From contig JBKQHO010000039.1 in the NCBI GenBank assembly GCA_052267165.1, positions 124,001-188,000 of the forward strand: 64,000 nucleotides of DNA. Direction: 5' to 3'. This DNA is from CAWICD01 sp052267165 (GTDB taxonomy: Bacteria > Vulcanimicrobiota > Vulcanimicrobiia > Vulcanimicrobiales > Vulcanimicrobiaceae). The translations under genes were made by a program, and so were the position numbers. The notes beneath the pieces were generated by a model. The model was not told the origin of the DNA, made no database searches, and saw only the letters and a program-made list of their open reading frames with translations. Of the stretch, positions 52,326 to 61,931 are shown in pieces (positions within the stretch are counted from its first letter, which is position 1; each line of letters starts with the position of its first letter).

Positions 52326-53039
52326 ATGAAAAAGCGCATCCTCCTGGTCGACGACGACCAAGGCATCGTGTCGGCCGTGCGTTTGGCGCTCTCCGCGCAC
52401 GATTACGAAGTCACGACCGCCGTCGACGGCGTCGACGCGCTCGCGTCGTACGAGCGCGAGGAACCGGATCTGATTCTGCTCGACTTGGTGATGCCGCGCT
52501 TGGGCGGCCTCGAGGTCTGCCGCCGCATCCGCGAGTTCTCGGCGATTCCGATCGTCGTGCTCAGCGTCAAGGGCGGCGAGGGCGACATCGTCCCGGCGCT
52601 CGACCTCGGCGCCGACGACTACCTGGTCAAGCCGTTTCGCCTCTCCGAGTTGCGAGCGCGCGTCAGCGCCGTGCTGCGCCGTGCCGGCAAGGCGTTCTCC
52701 AAGAAGATCGTCTGCGGCGACCTCGAGATCGACACCGAGAAACGCCGGGTCAGCGTGGCGGGCCGCGCCGTCTCGCTCACGCCGATCGAATACGCAGTGA
52801 TCGCCGAGCTGGCCGCGAATGCGGGCCGCGTGCTGACCACCCGCTTGCTGCTCCAGCGCGTCTGGGGCAACCAATACGGCGACGAGACCGACTACGTCAA
52901 GGGCGTGATTCGCCGCCTACGGGTCAAGCTCGAGCCGCACCCGGCCCATCCGCAGTACATCGTCACCGAGCCGCACGTCGGCTACCGTCTCAACGACGCC
53001 TTCGACCACTCCAAGCCGCGCGCCGAACAGCGCGCGTAA
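52326..53039 (+). CDS. OmpR/KdpE-family response regulator
   Basis: This is a 237-residue two-domain regulator. The receiver (1-120) has the acidic pocket LLVDDDQ, phospho-acceptor Asp53 in LILLDLVMPRLGG and Lys102 in DDYLVKPF. The C-terminal winged helix (about 130-230) has SLTPIEYAVIAELAANAGRV, the recognition helix DYVKGVIRRLRVKL and YIVTEPHVGYRL. It starts ten bases after the kinase stop. GTG ATG tandem starts exist and the ATG is used. Its likely targets are the phased half-sites at 49690-49737. Confidence 0.93.
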   Translation: MKKRILLVDDDQGIVSAVRLALSAHDYEVTTAVDGVDALASYEREEPDLILLDLVMPRLGGLEVCRRIREFSAIPIVVLSVKGGEGDIVPALDLGADDYLVKPFRLSELRARVSAVLRRAGKAFSKKIVCGDLEIDTEKRRVSVAGRAVSLTPIEYAVIAELAANAGRVLTTRLLLQRVWGNQYGDETDYVKGVIRRLRVKLEPHPAHPQYIVTEPHVGYRLNDAFDHSKPRAEQRA

Positions 53040-53574
53040 CAAGCCGGCGGCGGCGCGTTATAAAGACGGCCACGTACGGCAGAACTCGCGCGGGAAGCAG
53101 ATGGAGCAGCGGGTCGCGACGTACACGACGATGCTGATGCGCGTGTCGACAAACGCCAGCGCCATCGCCGGGCGCGTCTGGAAGATGCTCGTTATTTGTG
53201 CCAAAGACACCGCTCGCGGGATCGCCGGGGAAGACCTGACGTCCATCCGCGCGCGGACTCGGTTTCGCAAGCCGCAACGAGCGAAGATGTCGGGGCGGGC
53301 GTTCGCCCAGCTCCGGGCCTTCGTGACGTACAAGGCCATCCTTGGAGGTTAAACATGTTGCAAATCTTCAGGGACAAGCCTCGTCCTTCAGGGCGAGGTC
53401 GTTGACTTGCGCCGCCGCGAAGCGCACGTTCATTAGGAATCTCACGAGTGCGCGCTACCCGATTCGCCGGCCGGCGCGCGAGCGACCGTGCCCCTCGTTC
53501 GGGTCGGCGCGATAATCGCCAAAAGTGGAACCCAACGGCACCGCACGGCAGTCTGGGGAGCGACGGAGGATGCT
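53040..53574. other. 535-base region without a confident gene; contains a 16-codon leader-like frame
   Basis: No frame here matches a family I know. An 83-codon frame on the plus strand (53101-53352) and a 93-codon frame on the minus strand (53058-53339) overlap each other and both look like chance frames. The most suggestive element is a short plus-strand frame at 53355-53405 (MLQIFRDKPRPSGRGR) with a good GGAGG six bases upstream. Its second half coincides with an eight-pair stem-loop (53379-53386 with 53391-53398). This could be a leader ahead of the DUF59 gene, but evidence is thin. Confidence 0.35.
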
Positions 53575-53886
53575 ATGCCCACCCAAGAACAGGTTCGCGA
53601 GGCGCTCACCGAGGTCATCGATCCGGAGCTCAACATCGGGATCATCGATCTCGGGCTGGTCTACGGCGTCGAGATCGAGGGGCCGAAGAGCGAGAACGTG
53701 ACGGTCACCATGACGTTGACCTCGCCCATGTGTCCGATCGGCCCCATGTTCAAGGAGGCAGTCGAAACCAAAGTTCGCTCGCTCGACGGGGTCGAGCAAG
53801 CGGCGGTCGAGATCACCTTCACCCCGCCTTGGGACCCGCGCACGATGGCGAGCGACGACGCGAAGGTCCAGCTCGGCATCTGGTAG
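53575..53886 (+). CDS. DUF59/MIP18-type metal-sulfur cluster assembly protein
   Basis: This is a 103-residue protein more canonical than the copy at 48221. The opening EALTEVIDPELNIGIIDLGL is the family hallmark, followed by VTVTMTLTSPMCPIGPMF with the conserved cysteine and ITFTPPWDPRTMASDDAKVQL. It acts in assembly of iron-sulfur proteins, like SufT and PaaD. ATG 53575 has GGAGG just upstream. It lies between the two-component system and the propionyl-CoA carboxylase genes. Confidence 0.9.
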   Translation: MPTQEQVREALTEVIDPELNIGIIDLGLVYGVEIEGPKSENVTVTMTLTSPMCPIGPMFKEAVETKVRSLDGVEQAAVEITFTPPWDPRTMASDDAKVQLGIW

Positions 53887-54244
53887 CAGCCGCGGCGCCG
53901 TCCGGAGCCCGCACCGCGTCCGGCGGCGGGTTCACGCGACCCCGGCCTAGGGCAACCAGCCTTAGAGGATAATCCTCCTGCCTGGCGCGTTGCCTCGCGC
54001 CGTCGGGACCGGCGCGCTACTCCTTTCACATGGAAGACCGTGCACGCTCCGGCGAATCACACGGCCCCGCTCGCGGCGGGCGACCGCTCGACGTGAGAAA
54101 GGTTCGCCGCCTTAGGACCCCGTGGGCGGCCTCGTAAGAGAGGTCCGCAACGCGCTCCCGGTCGGCGCAGCCGCGAGGGCCGCCTAGCCGGCGGAAGAAA
54201 GTTTGCCCCAGGGCGATTCGCATCTGTTTGCGAACACGCACAGC
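53887..54244. other. 358-base leader region of the carboxylase operon
   Basis: No convincing gene is present. The only ATG-started frame of note (35 codons from about 54030) lacks a ribosome-binding site. Structured elements are an inverted repeat GAGGAT-A-ATCCTC at 53965-53977 and a stronger one at 54217-54234 close to the pccB start. The promoter of the carboxylase genes must lie here. Confidence 0.4.
54217..54234. promoter_or_regulatory. inverted repeat upstream of pccB (possible operator)
   Basis: TTCGCA-N6-TGCGAA is a perfect six-base inverted repeat ending ten bases before the pccB start. Its symmetry and location suit a dimeric repressor of the TetR or GntR type controlling propionyl-CoA carboxylase. 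No such regulator is encoded in the window. Confidence 0.45.
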
Positions 54245-55809
<1,565 letters not shown>

Positions 55810-55813
<4 letters not shown>

Positions 55814-56010
55814 CTGCGACTTCCATCGCACCGAATGCGTCCGCCGAGGAGATCGCGGCGATCTCGGTAGCGCTAGAAGCACTCCTCGTCAGGGATGACG
55901 AAGCACCGCTCGAGCGAGCGCCGGCTTCTCGTTGGCGCACCGCCGCGCGGATGGTCGTCAACGGGTACGACACGGCGCGCAACTACCGTCCGTCGAGGCT
56001 GCCAAACTGA
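55810..56010 (+). CDS. acyl-CoA carboxylase epsilon-like small subunit
   Basis: This 66-residue protein lies between the beta and alpha carboxylase genes, overlapping both by four bases. It has a helical opening (SAEEIAAISVALEALLV), an acidic/proline linker, and SRWRTAARMVVNGYDTARNY. Actinobacterial acyl-CoA carboxylases have small epsilon subunits with an opening E-E-[IL]-A-A helix and a later S-R-W segment that stabilise the alpha-beta complex. Position and pattern support the same role here. Confidence 0.72.
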
Positions 56011-57752
56011 AAAAGCTCCTGATCGCCAACCGCGGTGAGATCGCGCTGCGCGTGATGCGCTCGGCGCGCGAGTACGGACTCGCTTGCGTCGCCGTTTACT
56101 CCGAGCCGGATCGCGACGGCGCGCACGTCCGCTACGCGGACGAAGCCTATCTGCTTGGCCCCGCCGCCGCCGCCCAAAGCTACCTGAACGTCGAGAAGAT
56201 CCTCGACATCGCCCGCCGCGCAGGCGCCGACGCGATCCATCCGGGCTACGGATTCCTGGCGGAGAACTCGGGCTTCGCCCGAGCCGTCATCAAGGCCGGG
56301 TTGACCTGGGTTGGACCGCATCCCGACGCGATCGACGCGATGGGCGACAAGCTGCGCTCGCGCCAGGCGATGATCGCCGCGGGCATCCCGGTCGTGCCGG
56401 GCGGCACCGAGGCGCTCAGCTCAGTCGAGCAGGCGATCGAGGCCGCGGACTTGTACGGCCTGCCGCTTGCGCTCAAGGCCTCGGGCGGCGGCGGAGGCAA
56501 AGGCCTCAAGATCGCCCGCACGGTCGACGAGATCGCTTCGGCGTTCGTCACGGCGCGGCGCGAGGCCGAGGCGTACTTCAAGAACCCGATCGTCTACGCG
56601 GAGCGCTACCTCGACAATCCCAAGCACGTCGAGCTGCAGATTCTCGCCGACAAGCACGGTAACGTCGTGCACGTCGGCGAGCGCGATTGCTCGTTGCAGC
56701 GGCGCCATCAGAAGCTGTTCGAAGAGACGCCGGCCGACATCAGCGAGAGTGTGCGTTCGCGTCTGCGCGAGGCGGGAATCCGCGCCGCTGCGGCGATCGC
56801 CTACGACAGCGTCGGCACGATCGAGACGCTCGTCTCGGGCGACGAGTTCTTCTTCCTCGAGATGAACACGCGCATCCAAGTCGAGCACACCATCAGCGAG
56901 ATGACGAGCGGACTCGATTTGATCCGCGAGCAGCTGCGGGTCGCCGCGGGCGAACCGCTCGGCTTCACGCAGGACCAGATCGATCTGCGCGGCCACTCGA
57001 TCGAAGTGCGCGTCAACGCCGAGGATCCGCTGCAAAACTTTCAGCCGGTTCCGGGCACGATCACGAACTATCGCGAGCCCAACGGCTTCGGCGTGCGCGT
57101 CGACTCGGCCATGCACGCCGGCTCCGCGATCAGCCCCGACTACGACTCGATGATCGCCAAGCTCATCGTTTGGGCGCCGACTCGCGAGCAGGCGATGGCG
57201 CGCCTGCGCCGGGCGATCGACGACTACCTCATCGGCGGCGTCCCGACGACGCTGCCGTTCCTGCACGCGCTCTCGACCTACGGCCCGGTCGTGGAAGGCC
57301 ACTTCGGGACGACCACGCTCGAGACGTTCGCCGCGAATTACCGGGATCCGAACGGCATCGTCGTGCCCAAGCCCGAGGCAGCGGCCGCCGACGAAGACGT
57401 GGTGCGAGTCGAGGTCAACGACAAGCTCTTCTTCGTTCGGCTGCTGGACCGGCCCAAGGCCGCGCCCGCAGCCGCCGTCAAGCGCGGCGGCGCGCCGAAG
57501 CCCGGCGCCGAGCGCTCGCGCAACGGACGGGCGAAAGCCGGCAACGACATCGTGACGCCGATGCACGGTCTCGTCGTGGAAGTCATGGTCAGCGAAGGCG
57601 ACGAGGTCACCGAAGGCCAGGTCGTCGGCATCGTCGAGGCCATGAAGATGATGAACGAGATTCGAACGCACCGTGCCGGCGTCGTCGCCAAGGTCCACGC
57701 CAAGGCGGGCGCCACCCTCGAAGCTCAGAGCGCGCTGGTCACGCTCGCATAA
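56007..57752 (+). CDS. pccA: acyl-CoA (propionyl-CoA) carboxylase alpha subunit, biotin carboxylase plus BCCP
   Basis: This is a 581-residue biotin carboxylase with a C-terminal biotin carrier domain. N-terminal KKLLIANRGEIALRVMRSA begins the biotin carboxylase fold. ATP-grasp elements are KASGGGGGKGLKIAR, DCSLQRRHQKLFEETPA and FFLEMNTRIQVEHTISEM. The biotinylated lysine lies in VEAMKMMNEIRT. No ATG, GTG or TTG exists where homology starts. A CTG at 56007 overlaps the upstream stop (CTGA) and is eight bases after GAGG, so CTG is the likely start. The nearest standard codon, a TTG at 55932, would add 25 unrelated residues. Confidence 0.92.
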   Translation: MKKLLIANRGEIALRVMRSAREYGLACVAVYSEPDRDGAHVRYADEAYLLGPAAAAQSYLNVEKILDIARRAGADAIHPGYGFLAENSGFARAVIKAGLTWVGPHPDAIDAMGDKLRSRQAMIAAGIPVVPGGTEALSSVEQAIEAADLYGLPLALKASGGGGGKGLKIARTVDEIASAFVTARREAEAYFKNPIVYAERYLDNPKHVELQILADKHGNVVHVGERDCSLQRRHQKLFEETPADISESVRSRLREAGIRAAAAIAYDSVGTIETLVSGDEFFFLEMNTRIQVEHTISEMTSGLDLIREQLRVAAGEPLGFTQDQIDLRGHSIEVRVNAEDPLQNFQPVPGTITNYREPNGFGVRVDSAMHAGSAISPDYDSMIAKLIVWAPTREQAMARLRRAIDDYLIGGVPTTLPFLHALSTYGPVVEGHFGTTTLETFAANYRDPNGIVVPKPEAAAADEDVVRVEVNDKLFFVRLLDRPKAAPAAAVKRGGAPKPGAERSRNGRAKAGNDIVTPMHGLVVEVMVSEGDEVTEGQVVGIVEAMKMMNEIRTHRAGVVAKVHAKAGATLEAQSALVTLA

Positions 57753-57812
57753 AGCCTCGCGCCTCGCCGGCGCACTTGCTCGAACACGGGAGTTCGCCGC
57801 CGACTCTTGGAC

Positions 57813-58223
57813 TTAGAGCGCGGCCGCGGACTCGTGCGCCTTTAGTCGCACTTCGAGGCGGACGGCCGTGCCGGTATGCGTGCTTTCGATCGAGACGCGG
57901 TCGGAAAGGGCGCGCATGATCTCCAAGCCTCGTCCGCGCTCGGGGTCGCCGTGACCGCGCCAGCAGCCCCCGTCGCGGACCTCGATGCACAGCCGCGCGC
58001 CGTTTACGTAAGCGCGCAACCGCACCGTGCCCTCGCGACCGCGGTCGCGGTACGCATGCTCGATCGAATTGCCGGCGGCTTCGCCTGCGGCCAACAAGAC
58101 TTCGTCGACCCGCCACAGCTCCAGCGGCTGGCGTTCCAGGAACGCGCGCAGAGCGTGTCGCAGGCGCGGAGCACTCTCCGGGCGAGCGGGAAGCACGATG
58201 TCTATTCGGTCGGCAGACGACAA
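57813..58223 (-). CDS. rsbW: RsbW-type anti-sigma factor / serine kinase-like ATPase
   Basis: This is a 136-residue single HATPase_c domain of the RsbW/SpoIIAB group. Nucleotide-binding boxes are LAAGEAAGNSIEHAYRD (N box), CIEVRDGGCWRG (G1) and ERGRGLEIMRALSD (G2). Such proteins bind a sigma factor and phosphorylate an anti-anti-sigma partner. None is next to it. It may answer to the SpoIIE-type phosphatase at 17052 or others. The start is taken at TTG 58223, which gives normal family length. A longer frame upstream overlaps the divergent mutase gene and is unlikely. Confidence 0.82.
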   Translation of the reverse strand: MSSADRIDIVLPARPESAPRLRHALRAFLERQPLELWRVDEVLLAAGEAAGNSIEHAYRDRGREGTVRLRAYVNGARLCIEVRDGGCWRGHGDPERGRGLEIMRALSDRVSIESTHTGTAVRLEVRLKAHESAAAL

Positions 58224-58347
58224 GGAGCGGGTACCACCGTTGCGCCAGGGCAAGCGTAAAGCGGCTCTGTCAGGTAGTATAGCGACTCGGCTTCCGCGGT
58301 CCTCCGTCGGAGGGGGTCGCGGCCCTCCCAGCAGGAAAGCAACTGCC

Positions 58348-59961
58348 ATGAAGAACGGACGGCGAGCGTCGCACGCGCGCACCGAAAACGCAAGTGGAAT
58401 CGCGCTCAAACCAGCCTATACCCTCGCTGACGCGGAAGACGCCGAGGGTCGCGTCCCGAGCGGCGAGCCTGGTCGCTTCCCCTTCCTGCGCGGACTGCGC
58501 GCCGACGGCTACCGCGGCCGCCTGTGGACGATGCGCCAGTACGCGGGCTTCGCGACCGCCGCCGAATCGAACGCGCGCTACCGCTACCTCCTGGGACGGG
58601 GCACGACGGGTCTCTCGGTCGCCTTCGATCTGCCGACCCAGCTCGGCTACGATTCGGACGCTCCGCAAGCACGCGGTGAGGTCGGAAAGGTCGGCGTCGC
58701 GATCGATCACGTGCACGACATGGAGACGCTCTTCGACGCGATCCCGCTCGACGAAGTGACGGTCTCGATGACGATCAACGCGCCGGCCGCGATTCTGCTC
58801 GCCATGCTGCTCGCGGTCGCGCGGCGGCGCGGCATCTCGTTCGCGAAACTTGGGGGCACGATTCAGAACGACGTGCTCAAAGAGTACGTCGCGCGCGGCA
58901 CCTACATCTACCCGCCCAAGCCGTCCATGCGCCTGGTGACCGACGTGATGGCCTACTGCGCGGCCGAAGTTCCACAGTGGAACACGATCTCGATCTCGGG
59001 CTACCACATCCGCGAGGCCGGCTCGACCGCGGTCGAAGAGATCGCCTTCACGCTCTCCAACGCGAAGGCGTATCTGCGCGCCGCGGCCTCGGCCGGGCTC
59101 GACGTCGACGCGATCGCCCCGCGCATCTCGTTCTTCTGGAACGCGCACAACGATTTCTTCGAAGAGGTCGCCAAGTTTCGCGCGGCCCGTTCGCTGTGGG
59201 CGCACATCACGCGCGACGAGTTCGGCGCGAAGGACCCCAAGTCGCAGATGCTGCGTTTCCACACCCAGACCGCGGGCTCCACGCTGACCGCACAGGAGCC
59301 AGACAACAACGTCGTGCGGGTCACGCTCCAAGCGCTCGCCGCCGTGCTCGGCGGCACGTCGTCGTTGCACACCAACGGCAAGGACGAGGCCCTCGCCTTG
59401 CCGACCGCCGAATCCGCGCGCTTGGCGCTGCGCACGCAGCAGATCATTGGGTACGAAAGCGGCGTCGCCGACGTCGCTGATCCGCTCGCCGGATCGTACT
59501 ACGTCGAATCGCTGACGGCGTCGCTGCTCGAGCGCGCGCAGGCGTTGATCTCCGAGATCGACGCCTTGGGCGGCAGCGTCGAAGCGATCGGCACCGGCTG
59601 GATGCAGTCGCGCATCGCCGAGTCGGCGTATCGCGCGCAGCAGAGCATCGAGCGCGTCGAAACCACGGTCGTCGGCGTCAACCGGTTCGCGGAAGCCGAA
59701 GGCGGCCCGCAAATGGATCTGCAGAAGATCGACGCCGCCATCGAGCGCGAACAGGTCGCCCGGCTCGCGAGCTATCGCGCCGAGCGCGACGCGGCCACGG
59801 TCGAGGCGCGGCTCGAAGGGATCCGCACGGCTGCGGCCGGCAGCAAAAACCTCATGCCGCTCTTCGTCGAAGCGGTCGACGCCGGGGCGACCCTCGGCGA
59901 TATCTGCAACGTCCTGCGCGGCGTCTTCGGCGTGCACCACGCCACCGAGGTCGTCGCGTGA
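58348..59961 (+). CDS. mcmA: methylmalonyl-CoA mutase, catalytic (alpha) subunit
   Basis: This is a 537-residue TIM-barrel subunit that isomerises (R)-methylmalonyl-CoA to succinyl-CoA with adenosylcobalamin. Conserved parts are LWTMRQYAGFATAAESNARY, TGLSVAFDLPTQLGYDSD, TISISGYHIREAGSTAVEE and FRAARSLWAHI. The chain stops before any cobalamin-binding domain (no D-x-H-x-x-G), so a separate small B12 subunit must be encoded outside the window. ATG 58348 has AGGAAAG nine bases upstream. The epimerase gene overlaps its stop. Confidence 0.94.
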   Translation: MKNGRRASHARTENASGIALKPAYTLADAEDAEGRVPSGEPGRFPFLRGLRADGYRGRLWTMRQYAGFATAAESNARYRYLLGRGTTGLSVAFDLPTQLGYDSDAPQARGEVGKVGVAIDHVHDMETLFDAIPLDEVTVSMTINAPAAILLAMLLAVARRRGISFAKLGGTIQNDVLKEYVARGTYIYPPKPSMRLVTDVMAYCAAEVPQWNTISISGYHIREAGSTAVEEIAFTLSNAKAYLRAAASAGLDVDAIAPRISFFWNAHNDFFEEVAKFRAARSLWAHITRDEFGAKDPKSQMLRFHTQTAGSTLTAQEPDNNVVRVTLQALAAVLGGTSSLHTNGKDEALALPTAESARLALRTQQIIGYESGVADVADPLAGSYYVESLTASLLERAQALISEIDALGGSVEAIGTGWMQSRIAESAYRAQQSIERVETTVVGVNRFAEAEGGPQMDLQKIDAAIEREQVARLASYRAERDAATVEARLEGIRTAAAGSKNLMPLFVEAVDAGATLGDICNVLRGVFGVHHATEVVA

Positions 59962-60368
59962 CGAACGGCTACACCATCGACCACGTGGCGATCGTCGTCA
60001 AGGACCTCGAAGCGACGATCGGCCTCTACGTCGAGACGCTCGGCTTCAGGCAGGTTTACCGCGAGACGGTCGCCGATCAAGGCATCGAGGCCGTCGGGCT
60101 GGAGGCCGGGGACTCGGTCATCGAGCTGTTGCGGCCGCTCGACGAAAGCTCGCCGATCGCGAAGTTTCGCGGCGACGCCGCGACCAAGCTGCACCACACG
60201 GCCTACCGCGTCAAGGACGTCACGCGCGAGCTCGCGCGCCTGCGCGAGGCGGGCGTGCGGCTCATCGACGAGACCCCCCGCAAGGGCGCTCACGGCAACA
60301 CGATCGCGTTTCTTCACCCCAAGAGCACCGGCGGCGTCCTGATCGAGCTCTGCCAGCCGCCGCACTGA
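59958..60368 (+). CDS. mce: methylmalonyl-CoA epimerase
   Basis: This is a 136-residue vicinal-oxygen-chelate protein that converts (S)- to (R)-methylmalonyl-CoA between the carboxylase and the mutase. Metal-binding residues are in IDHVAIVVKDLEATIGLY, LHHTAYRVKDV and LIELCQP, with the two betaalphabetabetabeta modules recognisable. The GTG start at 59958 overlaps the mutase stop (GTGA), so the two are translated together, completing the propionyl-CoA to succinyl-CoA route. Confidence 0.94.
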   Translation: MTNGYTIDHVAIVVKDLEATIGLYVETLGFRQVYRETVADQGIEAVGLEAGDSVIELLRPLDESSPIAKFRGDAATKLHHTAYRVKDVTRELARLREAGVRLIDETPRKGAHGNTIAFLHPKSTGGVLIELCQPPH

Positions 60369-60503
60369 CGACTCAACCGTCAGGTTGACGGCGCCTCGCA
60401 GCCGGCGTCGGTGCCGCCTGGCTGGACGCCCGCCGAGTGGCACTTCTTCGACGCGGGGGCGGGCGCTAGCAGAAAAAGCGCGCGGAGAAGGGAAGTGGAG
60501 CGA

Positions 60504-61016
60504 ATGCTCAACGATGCATCCGAGGCGCTTCTCTCCTTTCGCCGCATGACGAGCGGCGACCGGCCCGAGGCGTTTGCGCTGCTCTCCGAGCTGTTCGCTC
60601 GCGACGCGTATTATCGCGACTCGAGTTTAGCGTACGGCGCGTCCCAGGATAACCCCGAAGCGAACGAAGCCGCGCTCGGCCGAGCCCTCTCGCTGTACAT
60701 CGACCGGCCCGATTACGGCTTCGTCTGGTTGGGCTTCGACGACGACCGGCCCGTCGCGTGCGCCGCGGTCAGCTACGCGATCTCGGCCTCGCTGGGCGAC
60801 GTCGTCGCGCGCCTGGACTGCTTCATGGTGGCGCCGCGGGCGCGACGCCACGGCATCGGCAGCGCCACGCTCGAAGCGTTGGCCCGGGAATTGAAGGGAG
60901 CCGAGATCGCGCGCCTCGACGCGAGCGCGCATCTCGCCAACGACGCGGCCAAGCAGTTCTTCATCGACCTCGGTTTTCTGCCGCTGCGCGAGGAGCGTTT
61001 CGCGCTCGGGTTGTGA
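60504..61016 (+). CDS. GNAT-family N-acetyltransferase
   Basis: This is a 170-residue acetyltransferase with the acetyl-CoA loop FMVAPRARRHGIGSATLEAL and the C-terminal motif B DASAHLANDAAKQFFIDLGF. The N-terminal half (FRRMTSGDRPEAFALLSELF) is typical. The substrate is unknown. The start is taken at ATG 60504. GTG 60495 in the same frame, preceded by GGAGAAGGGA, is an equally good choice. The longer in-frame extension to 60411 is not family-like. It follows the epimerase by about 135 bases. Confidence 0.86.
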   Translation: MLNDASEALLSFRRMTSGDRPEAFALLSELFARDAYYRDSSLAYGASQDNPEANEAALGRALSLYIDRPDYGFVWLGFDDDRPVACAAVSYAISASLGDVVARLDCFMVAPRARRHGIGSATLEALARELKGAEIARLDASAHLANDAAKQFFIDLGFLPLREERFALGL

Positions 61017-61031
61017 GCGCGGCCGCTTACG

Positions 61032-61931
61032 TCACAGAAGCGGCCGCAGAAAGCCCTCCGCCTGCGCTAACAGGCTGCGCGCCGCCGCGGCGTCGACGCC
61101 GCGGCGCGCCATGACGACGGCGACCTTGACGCTGCCCGCGGCCGCGTCGAGCAAGGCGCGCGCGCGCTCCTCGTCCGCCGGCACGAGTAGCGCCACGAGC
61201 CGCAGGGCGCGGCGGCGCAGCTTCTCGTTGGTGGCAACGACGTCGACCATCAAGTTGTCGTAGACCTTGCCGAGCCGCACCATCACCGCCGTCGAGAGCG
61301 TGTTGAGCACGAGCTTCTGGGCCGTCCCCGCGATCAGGCGCGTCGACCCCGTCAACGGCTCGGCACCCGTCGCCACCACGATCGGCAGTTCGACGGCTGC
61401 GGCCAGCGCGGAGCGCTCCACGCTGGTCACCCCGACCGTCAGCGCACCACGCGCGCGCGCCGCGCGCAGTGCCGCGACCACATAGCGCGCGCCGCCGCTG
61501 GCCGAAACGCCGACGACCGCGTCCTGCGCTCCGAAGTCGGCGCGCGCGACCTCGTCGCCTGCCGCGGCATCGTCCTCGGCGCCTTCGATCGCGCGCACCA
61601 GCGCCGCGTCGCCACCCGCGACGTGCGCCACGACCAACGAGGGCGGCGTGCCGAACGTCGGCGGACATTCGGCGGCGTCGAGCGTCGCAAGCCGCCCGCT
61701 GGTTCCGGCGCCGACGTAGTGCAGCCGGCCGCCCGCGCGCAAGCGGCTCGCGACCGCTTCGACCGCGCGCGCGATGGCCGGCGCCGCCGCCGAGACCGCT
61801 TCGAAGGCACGCGCTTGCGCGCCGACCAGCACCGCCACCAGCTCCTCGCTCGAGCGCGCGTCGAGCCCGCGCGTCGCAGCGTCGCTCGCCTCGGTCGCGG
61901 GCAGCAGGTCTTCGCGCTCGGCCGCGCTCAC
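61032..61931 (-). CDS. murQ: N-acetylmuramic acid 6-phosphate etherase
   Basis: This is a 299-residue SIS-domain lyase that cleaves the lactyl ether of MurNAc-6-phosphate to GlcNAc-6-phosphate in peptidoglycan recycling. The sugar-phosphate loop and catalytic Glu are in YVGAGTSGRLATLDAAECPP. A second phosphate-binding segment is VGVSASGGARYVVAAL. STRLIAGTAQKLVLNTLSTA and KVYDNLMVDVVATNEKL are highly conserved in MurQ. It overlaps the upstream kinase by four bases in the operon anmK-kinase-murQ. Confidence 0.95.
   Translation of the reverse strand: MSAAEREDLLPATEASDAATRGLDARSSEELVAVLVGAQARAFEAVSAAAPAIARAVEAVASRLRAGGRLHYVGAGTSGRLATLDAAECPPTFGTPPSLVVAHVAGGDAALVRAIEGAEDDAAAGDEVARADFGAQDAVVGVSASGGARYVVAALRAARARGALTVGVTSVERSALAAAVELPIVVATGAEPLTGSTRLIAGTAQKLVLNTLSTAVMVRLGKVYDNLMVDVVATNEKLRRRALRLVALLVPADEERARALLDAAAGSVKVAVVMARRGVDAAAARSLLAQAEGFLRPLL

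Noticed and set aside
53058..53339. 93-codon minus-strand frame with a hydrophobic, cysteine-containing tail
   Set aside because: It overlaps another chance-sized frame, has no usable ribosome-binding site and matches nothing I recognise, so it is left inside the gene-free region.
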